From: JAAYJT01 sp037446395
GTDB lineage: Bacteria > Bacteroidota > Bacteroidia > Bacteroidales > JAAYJT01
Length of the DNA: 64,000 nt
Assembly: GCA_037446395.1 (NCBI GenBank)
Contig: JBBIIP010000010.1
Location: 1 to 64,000, forward strand
Reading direction: 5' to 3'
This document shows positions 6,867-16,060 of this stretch, one piece after another; the first letter of the stretch is position 1; each line of letters begins with the position of its first letter. The notes below the pieces were generated by a model, which was not told where the DNA came from, ran no database searches, and saw only the letters and a list, made by a program, of their open reading frames with translations. Both the position numbers and the translations under genes were made by a program.

Positions 6867-8168
6867 ATGAACAATATTAAATTGTTAATTGCAATTATCC
6901 TGATTCTATTCAGTACAGATGGGTTTTCGCAACAAAAATTATCCTTATCGTTGCAGGATGCCCGAAAATATGCCCTTGAGCACAACCGGGCACTCATAAA
7001 TTCGGGTTATTCGATTGAAAAATCGCAGCAGGCACTTCGCGAGGCCATCGCCAACGGTTTGCCCCAGGTGAATGCAGCCATGGATTACTCCAATGCCTTA
7101 GGCGCTGAAATTACTATTCGTTTCAACGAAAATTTGCCGCCAAGCAAAATACCCATCAAACCACAGAGTAATCTGAACCTCAACGTGGGGCAGCTCATCT
7201 TTAGCGGTAATTATATTGTAGGCATTCAAACAGCCAGGCTGGCCCGCGACCTGAGCCTGATGGGGCGCGAGAAAACCGAACTTGAAGTTCTGACGCAGGT
7301 CAGCGATGCCTATCACCTTGTGCTTGTTTCGGAGCAATTGGTTAAAGTGCTCAGACAAAACGTGGGCAACCTGCAAAACCTTTTTGATAAAACTTCGGTA
7401 CTGCTTAAAGTTGGTGTCATCGAGCAAACCAACCTCGATCTGTTATCGGTGCAGTTGAACACCCTTAAAAATGCCGTAAAGAGCTCTGAACGTCAGCTAG
7501 AACTGGCAACAAACCTGCTTAGGCTACCGCTTGGTGTTGGCGCCGAAACAGAAATAATCCTTACCAGTTCTCTAAATGATGCACTGGCCTTTTCGAAACC
7601 GGAGGAATCGCTATTAAGAACTTTCAACATTCAACAACACATTGATTACAGAATGCTTAGCCAGCAGGAATTCATCAGCCGCAAAATGGTTGACATGAGC
7701 CGTGCCAAAGCACTCCCAACACTTTCAGCCTATTATCGGCATACCTATAAGCTCATTAAGCCCGATTTTGATATGTCGCCTGCCAATGTTGTAGGGTTGC
7801 AGATGAACATCCCCATCTTATCAAGCGGTGTAAGGCTATCTCAAATAAGGCAGGCATCTCTCGATCTTAAAACTATTCAAAACAACCGCGAGATGCTCAA
7901 TGATCAGTTAAAAATTCAGGAAAAACAGGTTAGATTCAATTTTAACAATGCTCTGGATGCCTACAACAACCAAAAAAACAATATTGAAGTGTCGCGGCGG
8001 GTATACGAAAGCCTGAAGCGCAAGTATGAGCAAGGCCTGATCTCGGGCCTCGATCTGATTAATGCCGACAATAACTACCTTCGTGCAGAGACCGATTACA
8101 TTACGTCCATTATGCAGCTCCTGTCTTCAAATCTTCAGTTAAAAAAGCTATACGGAAACATTCAATAA
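6867..8168 (+). CDS. TolC-family outer-membrane efflux protein
   Basis: 433 residues with a signal peptide (MNNIKLLIAIILILFSTDGFSQ). It shows the repeated TolC/OEP pattern: an early LSLQDARKYALEHNRALINS segment, then long coiled-coil helices and a second similar half ending RAETDYITSIMQLLSSNLQLKKLYG. It forms the outer-membrane channel of the tripartite pump encoded with the next two genes. ATG at 6867 lies 7 bases after the TetR stop, consistent with one transcript. Confidence 0.9.
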   Translation: MNNIKLLIAIILILFSTDGFSQQKLSLSLQDARKYALEHNRALINSGYSIEKSQQALREAIANGLPQVNAAMDYSNALGAEITIRFNENLPPSKIPIKPQSNLNLNVGQLIFSGNYIVGIQTARLARDLSLMGREKTELEVLTQVSDAYHLVLVSEQLVKVLRQNVGNLQNLFDKTSVLLKVGVIEQTNLDLLSVQLNTLKNAVKSSERQLELATNLLRLPLGVGAETEIILTSSLNDALAFSKPEESLLRTFNIQQHIDYRMLSQQEFISRKMVDMSRAKALPTLSAYYRHTYKLIKPDFDMSPANVVGLQMNIPILSSGVRLSQIRQASLDLKTIQNNREMLNDQLKIQEKQVRFNFNNALDAYNNQKNNIEVSRRVYESLKRKYEQGLISGLDLINADNNYLRAETDYITSIMQLLSSNLQLKKLYGNIQ

Positions 8169-8188
8169 AATACCTAATACCAAATAAA

Positions 8189-9241
8189 ATGACCAGAACT
8201 TTCTCATTATCGCTGGCAATGATTCTGTTGCTTGCCATTTCTTGTTCATCGGCAAAGAAAGAAAAAACCGCCGATGTTGCAGCTGAACCTGTTCAGAAAT
8301 CAGAAAGAGTACGCGTGATACCTCTTGAATATCAGAAAATAGCCCGCTCGGTCGAGTACACCTCCACCTTGCAAGCCTGGGAAGAAATTCATCTTTCCCC
8401 GGCGGCGCCCGGGAGGATTGAAGAAATATATGTCGAAATAGGCAGCAGGGTAGCAACAGGTGCCACCCTGGTGCAAATGGACAGAACTCAATTGCACCAG
8501 TCTGAGGTGCAGCTCCGCACGCTTGAAACCGACCTGAGGCGTCTGGATACACTTAAATATTACGGAAGCGTTGCATCCCAGCAGTATGATCAACTCAAGG
8601 CGCAATATGACATATCCAGAGCAAATGTTGAATTCCTTCGAAACAACATCCGCCTGAAGGCGCCTTTCAATGGTGTGATCTCAGGCAAATATTTTGAGTC
8701 CGGAGAGATGTATTCGGGTGCTCCTATCCCTACAATCGGAAAAGCAGCCATCGTATCAATGGTTCAAATAGACAAGCTTAAAACCGTTGTAGCCATTTCG
8801 GAAAAATATTTCCCACTCATTAAAGTTGGGATGGCAGCAAAAATATCCAGCGATATTTATCCAGATAAAATCTCCATTGGGCGAATTTTTCGCATTCATC
8901 CCACCGTAGATGCAGGCAGCCGGTCGTTTAATATCGAGGTGGCTCTTGAAAACCGCGACGGGATGATGAGACCGGGGATGTTTTGCCGCCTTGCCCTCGA
9001 CCTCGATCAAATAGATGCATTGGTTATTCCAGCCATTGCAGTATTAAAAATGCAGGGATCGAATGAGCGCTTTCTGTTTATTGAAGAAAACGGAAAGGCT
9101 CGCAGGATTTCGGTAAAAATAGGAAAACGCTACGACGACAACGTAGAGGTGATCTCGGATGAACTCAAACAAGGCGACAGAATTATCATCAACGGGCAAG
9201 CTCGGTTGCTCGATGGTATGACTGTTGAAGTTGTTTCCTAA
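8189..9241 (+). CDS. RND efflux periplasmic adaptor (membrane fusion lipoprotein)
   Basis: 350 residues. The N-terminus MTRTFSLSLAMILLLAISCSS has a lipobox (AISC), so it is a lipoprotein. The biotinyl-lipoyl-like hairpin is split as usual: EIHLSPAAPGRIEEIYVEIGSRV before the short alpha-helical hairpin and RLKAPFNGVISGKYFESGEM after it. A beta-barrel domain (RIFRIHPTVDAGSRSFNIEVAL) and a membrane-proximal domain follow. This is the HlyD/AcrA type adaptor that links the RND pump to the TolC-like channel. It lies 20 bases after the channel gene. Confidence 0.92.
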   Translation: MTRTFSLSLAMILLLAISCSSAKKEKTADVAAEPVQKSERVRVIPLEYQKIARSVEYTSTLQAWEEIHLSPAAPGRIEEIYVEIGSRVATGATLVQMDRTQLHQSEVQLRTLETDLRRLDTLKYYGSVASQQYDQLKAQYDISRANVEFLRNNIRLKAPFNGVISGKYFESGEMYSGAPIPTIGKAAIVSMVQIDKLKTVVAISEKYFPLIKVGMAAKISSDIYPDKISIGRIFRIHPTVDAGSRSFNIEVALENRDGMMRPGMFCRLALDLDQIDALVIPAIAVLKMQGSNERFLFIEENGKARRISVKIGKRYDDNVEVISDELKQGDRIIINGQARLLDGMTVEVVS

Positions 9242-9281
9242 TAAAAGAATCTTTTTTTCAAACATCCAAGAAGATTACGCC

Positions 9282-12200
9282 ATGAATATTTATAAAAGCG
9301 CCGTAAATAAACCCATCACCACTTTAATGATTTTTGCAGCGGTTGTGGTCATGGGAATCTATGCCCTGATTCGTATTCCCATTGACTTATATCCTGAGTT
9401 GAGTCCGCCGTTTGTGTCGGTGCTGACCAGCTATCCGGGTGCCAATGCTGCCGATATTGAAACCAATGTTACCAAGATATTGGAGAATTCTTTAAATACT
9501 ATTGATAAAGTGAAGGAGGTTACATCGGTTACGAGTGATAACCTTTCGGTGATAACGCTTGAATTCACCTGGGGAGCCGACCTCTACGAAGCCACCAACG
9601 AAATACGTGATGTAATTGATAGAATTTACAGGAGCTTGCCTGCGGGAATAGACCGGCCAACAATTTTCAGGTTCAATACCAACACCATGCCGATTGTTTT
9701 CTTTGCCGTTACAGCAAAAGAAAGCTACCCGGGCCTCGGTAAGCTGCTCGACGAAAAAATCATCAACCCCATTAACCGTATCGACGGGGTTGGCTCTGCC
9801 AGCATGATGGGGGCACCCAAACGTGTGGTATATGTTGAAATTGACCCGCGAAGGCTCGACGCATACAACCTAACCATAGAGCAGATTGGCGGAATCATTT
9901 CAGCCGAAAACCTGAATATGCCGTCGGGCCACATTAAAATGGGCCTCATGGACTACCAGCTTAGGGTGCAAGGCGAATTTAGCGAGAGTTATCAGCTCAA
10001 CAACCTGGTAGTGGGAAATTTTGGCGGAAAACCAATTTACCTGCGCGATGTGGCCGTAGTTAATGATACTTTAAAAGACAGAACGCTCGATGAAAAAATT
10101 AACGGGCAGACAGGCCTGAGGTTTTTTGTGATCAAACAATCAGGGGCAAACACAGTGAAAGTTGCACGCGATGTGCGCCAAACCCTCGATGAACTTAAGA
10201 AAGACCTGCCTCCCGATGTAAAAATTGACCTCATCATGGATACCTCAGACTTCATTAAAGGATCCATCAATAACCTGTCTGAAACCTTGCTATATGCGCT
10301 TATATTTGTCGTTTTGGTCGTTTTGGTTTTCCTCGGGCGCTGGCGGGCCACCTTTATTATAGTGCTCACCATACCCATCTCGCTTATTGTGGCCTTCGTA
10401 TATTTATTCCTGACCGGAAATTCAATAAATGTTATTTCACTCACATCACTTTCCATTGCAATTGGTATGGTGGTTGATGACGCCATCGTTGTGCTCGAAA
10501 ACATCACCCGACATATCGAAAGGGGTAGCAGTCCGCGCGAAGCAGCCATCTACGCTACCAATGAGGTTTGGCTTTCGGTTATTATCACCACCCTGGTGGT
10601 GGTTGCCGTGTTCTTCCCCCTCACCCTGGTTGGGGGTATGACCGGGGTGATGTTCAAGCAACTGGGTTGGATCGTAACAATCACTGTTTCAACCTCAACC
10701 CTGGCGGCACTTTCGCTCACTCCAATGCTCTCATCAAAGTTCTTAAAACAGCATATTCAGAAAGATAAGCCGGGTATAATTAGTTACGATAAAACCATTG
10801 GAGCACTTCTCGACAGGGTGGATGATTTTTATGTCTATACCCTGAAATGGGCTCTTCGTCACAAAACCTTTGTGGTTATTATTTCACTTGCATTGTTCAT
10901 TGGATCTCTGTTTTTGACGAAGTTTATCGGAACCGATTTTATGCCCCAAACCGATGAGTCGCGCATGCTGATCAACATAGAACTACAATCAGGTAGTCGC
11001 GTGGAAGAAACTTCAAAAGTTGCCCGAAAAATCGAAAATATCGTTAAAGAGAGGTATCCTGAAGTACAAATCATGGCAGCATCAGCCGGTGCAGATGATG
11101 AGGGAAGCATGTTTTCACTCTTTCAGACTGCTGGGTCAAACATCGTGAATATGATGATGCGCCTTAAACCTCCTTCCGAGCGCGATCGCAGTGTTTGGGA
11201 GGTTGCCGACGGGCTCAGAAAAGAGATAGGAGAATTCCCTGAAGTCATCAATTTTACAGTGAATACCGGTGGAGCCGGAATGGGAGCCAGCACCGGAAAT
11301 ACCGTGGATGTCGAAATCTATGGCTACGAATTCAACACCACCAACTCAATCGCCGAACAAGTGCGCAAAAGGCTTGGTAATGTTGAAGGAGCCGTTGATG
11401 TAACCATTAGCCGTAAGCAGGACAAGCCAGAACTGCAAATTTTGCTCGACAAGGAAAAAATGGCCCTACATGGCTTGAACAGTGCAAGTGTTTCGGCAAT
11501 AATAAGAAACAGGATCAGTGGATTGGTGCCATCAAGATTTCGTGAAGAAGGAGATGAATACGATATTCGCATCAGGCTGGCCGAGAATTTTCGCAGTTCG
11601 ATTACAGACCTCGAAGGGCTCACGATTGTTAATCCAATAGGAAAAAAAATCAAACTCAAAGAAATCGGAGAGGTCAAAGAATACTGGGGACCACCTTCGA
11701 TTCAGCACAAACGCAAAGAACGAATCGTCACCGTTTCGGCGAAGCCTGATAAAGTTTCGTTGGGCGAATTGGCCACTCGGGTAAACGCTGAGATTGCCAC
11801 CCTTGAATTGCCTCAGGAAGTGATGATCACGGTGGGTGGTGCATATAAGGAGCAGCAGGAGTCGTTTCAGGATATTGCTTTGCTGATGCTCATAAGCCTT
11901 ATCCTGGTTTTTATCGTGATGGCCTCGCAGTTTGAGTCGTTTACCATGCCGCTGGTAATCATGTTCTCAATTCCGTTTGCTTTTACCGGTGTCATTTTGG
12001 CCTTGCTTATAACGGGCACTACCCTGAGTGTGATTGCAGCTTTAGGGGCGGTGCTACTCATTGGAATTGTAGTCAAAAACGGAATTGTGCTCGTTGATTT
12101 CACCAACCTGATGCGCGATCGCGATATGAGGCTGTACGACGCCATTGTGGTGGCCGGTAAGTCGAGGTTGCGACCGGTGCTAATGACCGCCTTCACCACC

Positions 12201-12404
12201 ATGCTTGGCATGTTGCCCCTAGCCCTGAGCACCGGCGAAGGTTCGGAAATTTGGAGCCCAATGGGAATCACCGTAATTGGCGGGTTGCTTTTTTCAACAT
12301 TAGTCACCATGGTACTCATTCCAGTGATGTATGGAATTTTGTCTCGCAGTGGCGAGCGTGATAGGGTAAAAAAATTAAGATCTAAATTTAGAAACCTGGA
12401 TTAA
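9282..12404 (+). CDS. RND efflux pump permease (AcrB/HAE1-like)
   Basis: 1040 residues from ATG at 9282 (MNIYKSAVNKPITTLM), the usual start for this family; the open frame extends 19 codons further upstream, overlapping the adaptor gene. It is a proton-driven inner-membrane exporter with 12 expected membrane segments and two large periplasmic loops. The proton-relay residues are visible: the Asp-Asp pair in IGMVVDDAIVVLEN (fourth helix) and Lys in GIVVKNGIVLVDF (tenth helix). This is the drug-type HAE1 class and not the metal-type CzcA/CusA class by these motifs, but substrates cannot be inferred. It is the third structural gene of the TetR-linked operon. Confidence 0.93.
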   Translation: MNIYKSAVNKPITTLMIFAAVVVMGIYALIRIPIDLYPELSPPFVSVLTSYPGANAADIETNVTKILENSLNTIDKVKEVTSVTSDNLSVITLEFTWGADLYEATNEIRDVIDRIYRSLPAGIDRPTIFRFNTNTMPIVFFAVTAKESYPGLGKLLDEKIINPINRIDGVGSASMMGAPKRVVYVEIDPRRLDAYNLTIEQIGGIISAENLNMPSGHIKMGLMDYQLRVQGEFSESYQLNNLVVGNFGGKPIYLRDVAVVNDTLKDRTLDEKINGQTGLRFFVIKQSGANTVKVARDVRQTLDELKKDLPPDVKIDLIMDTSDFIKGSINNLSETLLYALIFVVLVVLVFLGRWRATFIIVLTIPISLIVAFVYLFLTGNSINVISLTSLSIAIGMVVDDAIVVLENITRHIERGSSPREAAIYATNEVWLSVIITTLVVVAVFFPLTLVGGMTGVMFKQLGWIVTITVSTSTLAALSLTPMLSSKFLKQHIQKDKPGIISYDKTIGALLDRVDDFYVYTLKWALRHKTFVVIISLALFIGSLFLTKFIGTDFMPQTDESRMLINIELQSGSRVEETSKVARKIENIVKERYPEVQIMAASAGADDEGSMFSLFQTAGSNIVNMMMRLKPPSERDRSVWEVADGLRKEIGEFPEVINFTVNTGGAGMGASTGNTVDVEIYGYEFNTTNSIAEQVRKRLGNVEGAVDVTISRKQDKPELQILLDKEKMALHGLNSASVSAIIRNRISGLVPSRFREEGDEYDIRIRLAENFRSSITDLEGLTIVNPIGKKIKLKEIGEVKEYWGPPSIQHKRKERIVTVSAKPDKVSLGELATRVNAEIATLELPQEVMITVGGAYKEQQESFQDIALLMLISLILVFIVMASQFESFTMPLVIMFSIPFAFTGVILALLITGTTLSVIAALGAVLLIGIVVKNGIVLVDFTNLMRDRDMRLYDAIVVAGKSRLRPVLMTAFTTMLGMLPLALSTGEGSEIWSPMGITVIGGLLFSTLVTMVLIPVMYGILSRSGERDRVKKLRSKFRNLD

Positions 12405-12415
12405 TCCAAAATATT

Positions 12416-12709
12416 ATGAAAGCCGTATTTATTGTCTTTAACCAGGCCAATACAGAGCGTGTCGAATATATTCTAGACCAGCTTGGAATTCGTGGCTACA
12501 CCTGGTGGGCAGATGTGAAGGGGCGCGGTTCGGAAACCGGCGAGCCACGAATGGGAACACATACCTGGCCCGAAATGAATTCAGCACTGCTTACCATTGT
12601 AGATGAAGAGCGCGTGGAAAAATTACTTGCCAAAATTAGAAAACTCGATCAGATCAACGTTGAGGTGGGTGTGCGGGCTTTTGTTTGGGATGTTTTGCAG
12701 ACTGTTTGA
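12416..12709 (+). CDS. PII-like small protein linked to RND operon
   Basis: 97 residues, 11 bases after the pump gene. The pattern (MKAVFIVFNQANTERVEYIL, then a central loop, then LLTIVDEERVEKLLAKIRKL and VGVRAFVWDV) fits the ferredoxin-like fold of PII/CutA-type proteins, and Bacteroidota homologues are often annotated as P-II-like nitrogen regulators. The canonical PII T-loop uridylylation site and ATP motif are not apparent, and the loop instead holds GSETGEPRMGTHTWPEMN. Position in the operon suggests that it senses or modulates pump activity; this is inference. Confidence 0.65.
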   Translation: MKAVFIVFNQANTERVEYILDQLGIRGYTWWADVKGRGSETGEPRMGTHTWPEMNSALLTIVDEERVEKLLAKIRKLDQINVEVGVRAFVWDVLQTV

Positions 12710-12777
12710 AGGCGGTTAACAAGCCCTTCTGATCAGTTGGTTCACTCCCGGATTATAGCATAAATGCCATGGTATGC

Positions 12778-15700
12778 CTACTGTGTTGCAGTTTTGGCCG
12801 GATCGTCGCCCGGATGCAAGAGCATGATACTAAACCTGTATTTGTATTCTCGTGCGGTCAGGCGATACTTTGGATGCGTTTGTGCCCCCCAGCTATCGTC
12901 TCCCCCAACACCCATCTGCATAAGATCTACATTGACCGAAGTTAGATCCCGAGGCCTTATATCGCTGATATGACGATTGATTACTTTCACCCCATTATCA
13001 ATGCGTCGGGTTGGCTTCTGCAACGATTCAAAATCTTGCAGCAGGTTGTGATGTGCACTCGCCGAAATCAACGGCATGCCTTTGAATAGCAGCCCACATC
13101 CCGTTTTGTCGGTTATTGCTATCCAGCGAACATCTGTTTTATAACCATTTTCCTGCGGACGCACATAGGCCCAATACTGATCAGCTACTGAGCCTGAATA
13201 TAGCCCGATAAATGCACTTGTATTGCGGTCGCAATAGTTCTCGTGCGGGCCCCGGCCAAACCATGTCACCTGGTCGAAGCGGTGAGGCATGATCAAATTC
13301 ATTCCCAATCGTGGAATTTCGGGTAGGGTATCGCTCAGCATCCTGAAATGATTTTCAACCTGTATCTGGCCGGAGCTATATACTGTGTATATCGTGTTAA
13401 ACGTAGCGATAGGCTTCGCTTTTTCGCTCAGCAAATTATAGCTCGCTAAAATGGTTGCTTTGTTGGTTTGCTCCCTTTTGAGTTCAAATTTTTTGAGCTG
13501 GCGATTTTCCCCTGCCTGCCGCCACACCCGGGCACGTTTATGCAAGTTATTGCCAAAATCGTTATCAATGGGGGCTCTCCAAAAATTCGGAACCAGGCCT
13601 TTTTGCACAAATTCTATCTCGCCCGATTTTAAGCTTTTTACCAGTCCATCAATACGAGAAAAGGTGGCAATGAAATTTTCGCCGGAAATAACAACCACAG
13701 AATCAAGCTCCCCGACTTTCAAATCTTGTGGCTTTCCCAATAAAGGGACAGGATTTAGGTAAACAGGCAATAAGAACTGCTCACTTGCAACTTCTGTTCC
13801 GGCAGGAATTAGGCCATCTCCCTCCTTCTTCAGGGCTTTGAGGGTGAGAAAATATTCCGTTGCCGGAAGGGCATCAAAGCTGTAGTTTATTTTAATTGGA
13901 ATTGTCTGGTAGGGAGCAGCGTTGATAGCTGGCAACTGACCAGATAACATGTTGGCTCCATTCCCTTCTATGTTCCACACGAAATCGAATTCAGACAGGT
14001 TTGTAAACGCATATTTGTTGGTGATGGCCAGCTCTCCTTTTTTTAAATCAACTTCCTGAAATCCAATATATTGATATACTTTCTTTACCTCAATCAATGC
14101 CGGCTTGATGCTGCGGTCGGGATTCACAATGCCGTTGATGCAAAAATTGCCATCGGTTCGCAGCGAATCAGGCCCGAAATCTCCGCCATATGCCCAAAAA
14201 GTTTCGCCGGACTCGTTGGTTTTTAATAAACCCTGGTCAACCCAATCCCAAATAAAGCCACCCTGAAGGGCATCGTACTTCTCAATTACATTCCAGTAAT
14301 CCTGCAGGTTTCCGGTGCTATTTCCCATTGAGTGGGCATATTCGCACAATATCAAAGGCCTGGGTGGGTCAGACTTGGCATATTTTTCGATATAGCCAAT
14401 GCTGGCATACATGGGTACAAATATGTCGGTATTATAGTCGAGCAGCGATCTTTCGTACTGAACCGGGCGGCTTGGGTCTGCGGATTTCACGTATTGGTAG
14501 CCGGCATAAAAATTTACACCGTTTCCGGCCTCGTTGCCCATGCTCCAAATGATGACCGAAGGTTGGTTTTTGTCGCGTTCCAACATATTCTTCAACCGAT
14601 ATAGATGTGCTTCCATCCACTTGCTGTCTTTGGCCAATGATCGTTCGCCATATCCCATCCCATGCGATTCAATATTGGCTTCATCAACTATATAAAGGCC
14701 AAATTTATTGCATAGCTCATACCATAATTCGGGTTGAGGATAATGCGATGTGCGGACAGCATTCAGGTTATGGGCTTTCATCAGGTGTATATCCTGCATC
14801 ATGGTTTCATAATCAACCACATGCCCTTTGATATGATTATGCTCGTGAAGGTTAGCACCTTTCAAATAAACGTATTGTCCGTTGACTAACAATTTTCCGT
14901 TTTTAATTTCAATGTTTCGAAAGCCGACATCCTGTTTCAATACTTCAAGCACATTCCCACTTTTGTTTTTAAGGGTAATAATCAGATTATAAAGGTTTGG
15001 CTTCTCAGCGCTCCATGGCCTGACATTGTGGATGGTCTTGGAAAAGTTGCAGGAAATAAGGCTCTGTTTTGCTTCAATGAGTTTAGAGAATTTCTCCAAT
15101 GATGTTTCATTATCAAACAGTTCTGCCTCTATTTCGATAGAGGCGGCTTCTCCTGAATGGTTTGAAATCTCGATTTCGAGGGCAAACGTTCCGTTGCTAT
15201 ACGTAGAATCGAGAGACTGGGTAATCTTAAAATCACGAATATGTTGCTTGTTTCGGGCCAGCAAGTAAACATCGCGTGTAATTCCGCTCATGCGCCAAAA
15301 GTCCTGGTCTTCGAGGTAGGAGGCATCGCTCCAACGGAAAATCTCAACTGCAAGCTGATTCTTCCCATGCTTTAGGAATTTTGTAATATTAAACTCTGCA
15401 GGGGTTTTGCTATCTTCGAAATATCCAACATACTCACCATTCACCCAAACATTTACTGCTGAGCCTGCAGCCCCGAAATGCAAAAAAATTTCCATGTCCT
15501 TCCATGTTTTGGGTATTTCAAATTTTCGCAAATACGAGCCCACCGGATTGTGTTTTCCGGTAACAAAGGGGGGGCTGCCTTGAAAGATATAACCTACATT
15601 GACATAGATCGGATAGTCATATCCTTGTAGTTCCCAATTAGATGGTACTTCAATTTGATCCCATTTCCTTGTATCAAAATCATTTTTAAAAAACCAGTAG

Positions 15701-15987
15701 GGCCTTTCGGATGCTGTTTCCGTAAATTGAAACTTCCAGATTCCGTTTAATGATAAGACAAAAGGTGATTCGTAAGGATCGTTGGCCAGGGCTTGTTCCT
15801 TTGTTGCATAAGGAATAAAATGCGCACGTGCTTGTTCGCGGTTGATTTCGTATACTGCCTGGTTGTGCCATGGGGGGTGCTGAGGGTCTTCCCAGTTTTC
15901 ATCGGCATAGTTTCTATAGGATTTGCACGAGGCCAACAACATCAAAGAAACCAATAATTGTAAAAAGACTCTTTTTTTCATGTGCAA
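12778..15987 (-). CDS. Beta-galactosidase, GH2 family, lipoprotein
   Basis: 1069 residues, the size of LacZ-type GH2 enzymes. A lipobox (LASC, Cys21) follows a short hydrophobic stretch, so the enzyme is probably anchored in the outer membrane or periplasm. Domain order: jelly roll sugar-binding domain (about 75-245), Ig-like domain (250-355), TIM barrel (360-660), Ig-like domain, and C-terminal beta-sandwich (small-chain type, ending near 1050). The acid/base Glu486 is in SMGNEAGNG and the nucleophile Glu549 in ILCEYAHSMGN. The usual motif GANLHEHNH is present. ATG at 15987 or the second ATG two codons on may be used. It shares strand with the GH29 gene 73 bases upstream and acts on terminal beta-galactosides. 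Confidence 0.93.
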   Translation of the reverse strand: MHMKKRVFLQLLVSLMLLASCKSYRNYADENWEDPQHPPWHNQAVYEINREQARAHFIPYATKEQALANDPYESPFVLSLNGIWKFQFTETASERPYWFFKNDFDTRKWDQIEVPSNWELQGYDYPIYVNVGYIFQGSPPFVTGKHNPVGSYLRKFEIPKTWKDMEIFLHFGAAGSAVNVWVNGEYVGYFEDSKTPAEFNITKFLKHGKNQLAVEIFRWSDASYLEDQDFWRMSGITRDVYLLARNKQHIRDFKITQSLDSTYSNGTFALEIEISNHSGEAASIEIEAELFDNETSLEKFSKLIEAKQSLISCNFSKTIHNVRPWSAEKPNLYNLIITLKNKSGNVLEVLKQDVGFRNIEIKNGKLLVNGQYVYLKGANLHEHNHIKGHVVDYETMMQDIHLMKAHNLNAVRTSHYPQPELWYELCNKFGLYIVDEANIESHGMGYGERSLAKDSKWMEAHLYRLKNMLERDKNQPSVIIWSMGNEAGNGVNFYAGYQYVKSADPSRPVQYERSLLDYNTDIFVPMYASIGYIEKYAKSDPPRPLILCEYAHSMGNSTGNLQDYWNVIEKYDALQGGFIWDWVDQGLLKTNESGETFWAYGGDFGPDSLRTDGNFCINGIVNPDRSIKPALIEVKKVYQYIGFQEVDLKKGELAITNKYAFTNLSEFDFVWNIEGNGANMLSGQLPAINAAPYQTIPIKINYSFDALPATEYFLTLKALKKEGDGLIPAGTEVASEQFLLPVYLNPVPLLGKPQDLKVGELDSVVVISGENFIATFSRIDGLVKSLKSGEIEFVQKGLVPNFWRAPIDNDFGNNLHKRARVWRQAGENRQLKKFELKREQTNKATILASYNLLSEKAKPIATFNTIYTVYSSGQIQVENHFRMLSDTLPEIPRLGMNLIMPHRFDQVTWFGRGPHENYCDRNTSAFIGLYSGSVADQYWAYVRPQENGYKTDVRWIAITDKTGCGLLFKGMPLISASAHHNLLQDFESLQKPTRRIDNGVKVINRHISDIRPRDLTSVNVDLMQMGVGGDDSWGAQTHPKYRLTAREYKYRFSIMLLHPGDDPAKTATQ

Positions 15988-16060
15988 AATATTAAATTTT
16001 ATCTAAGCGCATTGTTTGACAAATTTTTGATAGGTAGTTTATGTAAATATATAACTGTTG

